DNA from: Syntrophomonas sp. UBA1376
GTDB taxonomy: Bacteria > Bacillota > Syntrophomonadia > Syntrophomonadales > Syntrophomonadaceae
Direction: 5' to 3'
NCBI GenBank assembly: GCA_002305535.1
Contig: DBRE01000076.1
Span: 4,951-12,035 of the forward strand
Length of the DNA: 7,085 bases
Below the pieces are notes generated by a model that was given only the letters and a program-made list of their open reading frames with translations, was not told the origin of the DNA and did no database searches. Positions 5,499 to 7,085 of the stretch are shown here, one piece after another. The position numbers and the translations under genes are program-made. Within the stretch, counting starts at the first letter, position 1. Each line of letters begins with the position of its first letter.

Positions 5499-7085
5499 CT
5501 ATCTCAATCCATACTTTTTGATGCGGCGATCGACAGTACGGCGCGATACCCCCAATGCCTCTGCAACCCGGCTAACATTGCCATTAAACTGTAGTAAGAG
5601 TGCCTTGATCTGCTGGGCTTCTACTTCAGCCAGCTGTTGCTTTATGTTCAGGTTAGCAGGCATGGACATTATTGGTCGGACAGTCTCTTTTTCATGTAAG
5701 GTCTGGATCTCATAGGGTAAGTCTTCTAGTTTAATGGAATAGTCTTTGACTGCAAACTGAATTCTCTCCGCGAAATTCTGCAGTTCCCGTACATTACCTG
5801 GCCAGGGGTAATTTTTTAGTAGCTTCCAAACCGCCGGATCAATAGTCGGGGTATGCTCCAACCACTCGGGGTCACCCTGGATCAAGAAATGCTTTAACAA
5901 TAGATCAATGTCTTCAGGCCGCTCTCGCAGCGGAGGTATGCGCAAGCTGATGACATTGAGCCGAAAATACAGATCTTTGCGGATAGTCCCTTTTTGCACT
6001 TCATTATATAGATCCCGGTTGGTAGCACAGATAACTCTGACATTGACAGGAATCGCTTTAGAACTGCCCAGCCGGGATACCTGTTTTTCCTGCAAGACCC
6101 TTAAAAGGGCGGCCTGCTGCTCCAAAGGCATGTCCCCGATCTCATCGAGAAACAAGGTTCCGCCCTGGGCCAGTTCGAATTTTCCCGGGCTGCCCCCTTT
6201 GCGGGCACCGGTAAAAGCACCCTCCACATAGCCAAATAGTTCACTGCCAACCAGTTCGCGGGGTATGGCCCCGCAGTTTACCGCTATAAATGGACCATCC
6301 GCGAATTTGCTTTGATTGTGTATAGATTGGGCAAACATTTCTTTGCCAGTGCCACTTTCTCCCTGAATCAGAATGGTACTCTTATTTCGACTGGCGGCTT
6401 TGGCCAGTTCTATGGTATCCTCCATTATTTCGCTGCAAGTCAGTATATCATCAAAATGGAAACGAGCCTGGAAACTGCTGTACCTATTCACCAGTCGATG
6501 CACTTCCGCCAAAGGTTTTAGCACTAAAATTATCTTGTTGACCCTCCCATCCGGACCCTCTATGGGAGTTCCGGTGGCTAGAAACTGCATATCTCTGCCT
6601 TCCATAGCTAGGCTAACCTCTTCATCCCGAAAAGCTTGCTTTTTGGTTAACATCCTTTCCAGGTTTTTATTGTCAGCCACCAGCATTTCGAAGCTCAACT
6701 GCTCCTTTATGTCGGCCCGGGTTTTTCCGAGCATAACTTTAAGAGTCTGATTTATAAATTCTATCTCTCCCTGGCGGGAGATAATAATCACACCGTCGGA
6801 CATGTTGCTGATAATATCCATGAGCAGTCTTTCTTGCAGCATTAAAGCCTGATTGGAAGTGGTCAATTCTTTGGTGCGTTCCTGTACCAATTGATCCAGG
6901 TGATTATTAGCTTTTTGCAGCTGGGTTTGAGCATGTACCCGCTCGGTAATACCATAAGCGCCCAGCATAACATAGGGCTGATCCCCCATCCATTCTTCAA
7001 ACAGGAATACATCCACCCATTTCTCTGTACCGTCTTTGGCTACGATTTTCAGTTCATAGCTGTTGGGTACTTTTTCTCCCCGCTG
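5499..7085 (-). CDS. PAS-containing sigma-54-dependent transcriptional activator (5' end beyond the window)
   Basis: An enhancer-binding protein that uses ATP hydrolysis to open sigma-54 promoters. The reading frame stays open to the window edge, so 528 residues are seen and the true start is outside; the GTG at 7014-7016 is internal, since the residues before it (such as YELKIVAKDGTEKW) continue a PAS domain. Order: end of a PAS domain (about 1-47), coiled coil (about 47-89), a second PAS domain (about 90-190), AAA+ domain with Walker A GESGTGKE (242-249), the sigma-54 contact loop GAFTGA (289-294), Walker B LFLDEIGD (311-318) and DLYFRLN (371-377), then a linker and a Fis-type helix-turn-helix (about 503-528). 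All catalytic motifs are intact. There is no receiver domain, so it probably senses a small molecule or redox state through PAS. Target genes are unknown. Confidence 0.95.
   Translation of the reverse strand, partial: QRGEKVPNSYELKIVAKDGTEKWVDVFLFEEWMGDQPYVMLGAYGITERVHAQTQLQKANNHLDQLVQERTKELTTSNQALMLQERLLMDIISNMSDGVIIISRQGEIEFINQTLKVMLGKTRADIKEQLSFEMLVADNKNLERMLTKKQAFRDEEVSLAMEGRDMQFLATGTPIEGPDGRVNKIILVLKPLAEVHRLVNRYSSFQARFHFDDILTCSEIMEDTIELAKAASRNKSTILIQGESGTGKEMFAQSIHNQSKFADGPFIAVNCGAIPRELVGSELFGYVEGAFTGARKGGSPGKFELAQGGTLFLDEIGDMPLEQQAALLRVLQEKQVSRLGSSKAIPVNVRVICATNRDLYNEVQKGTIRKDLYFRLNVISLRIPPLRERPEDIDLLLKHFLIQGDPEWLEHTPTIDPAVWKLLKNYPWPGNVRELQNFAERIQFAVKDYSIKLEDLPYEIQTLHEKETVRPIMSMPANLNIKQQLAEVEAQQIKALLLQFNGNVSRVAEALGVSRRTVDRRIKKYGLR

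Noticed and set aside
7014..7016. GTG as the start codon of the sigma-54 activator
   Set aside because: The frame stays open to the window edge and the residues before it continue a PAS domain, so the gene begins outside the window.

Overview
The window looks like chromosomal DNA of a spore-forming, anaerobic Bacillota (Clostridia type). The reasons are strong AGGAGG-type ribosome binding sites, several TTG/GTG starts, a YhcN/YlaJ-type spore lipoprotein, a hydrogenase/urease nickel chaperone (HypB), and a PAS-containing sigma-54 activator. A Syntrophomonas-like genome would fit, but that is an impression from gene content and protein style, not a demonstrated match. Six genes lie on the minus strand. 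Only one, a TetR-family regulator, lies on the plus strand.

Layout from left to right. (1) 88-1429, minus: a two-gene unit in which rsmA (16S rRNA dimethyladenosine transferase) overlaps by 14 bp a downstream gene for a YkuK/DUF458 RNase H-fold protein. It has a candidate promoter at 1463-1490. (2) 1579-2277, minus: a secreted lipoprotein with a TTG start, a strong ribosome binding site and a clear rho-independent terminator at 1542-1570. Its leader holds a 12-bp inverted repeat that runs into the ribosome binding site. (3) 2461-3138, minus: a solitary hypB with no hypA or hydrogenase gene in view. (4) 3139-3367: a non-coding stretch with a GC-rich hairpin and a REP-like palindromic element. 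(5) 3368-4606, minus: a class III (HemL-like) PLP aminotransferase whose active-site motifs differ from true glutamate-1-semialdehyde aminomutase. (6) 4607-4877: a divergent control region with promoters in both directions and several palindromes. (7) 4878-5480, plus: the TetR-family regulator. (8) 5499-7085, minus: a PAS-PAS-AAA+-Fis sigma-54-dependent activator whose 5' end lies beyond the window.

How they work together. rsmA and the YkuK-like gene are probably co-transcribed and translationally coupled. The aminotransferase and the TetR gene share one divergent promoter region, so the TetR protein is the natural candidate regulator of the aminotransferase and of itself. The sigma-54 activator converges on tetR with only 18 bp between them. 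It has all the motifs needed to activate sigma-54, but I see no convincing -24/-12 promoter here, so its target is probably elsewhere. I found no mobile element, CRISPR array, tRNA or rRNA, and no clear multi-gene novel system. The most notable points are the aminotransferase/TetR pair with its palindromes, two leaders whose inverted repeats involve the ribosome binding site, and the start-codon corrections.
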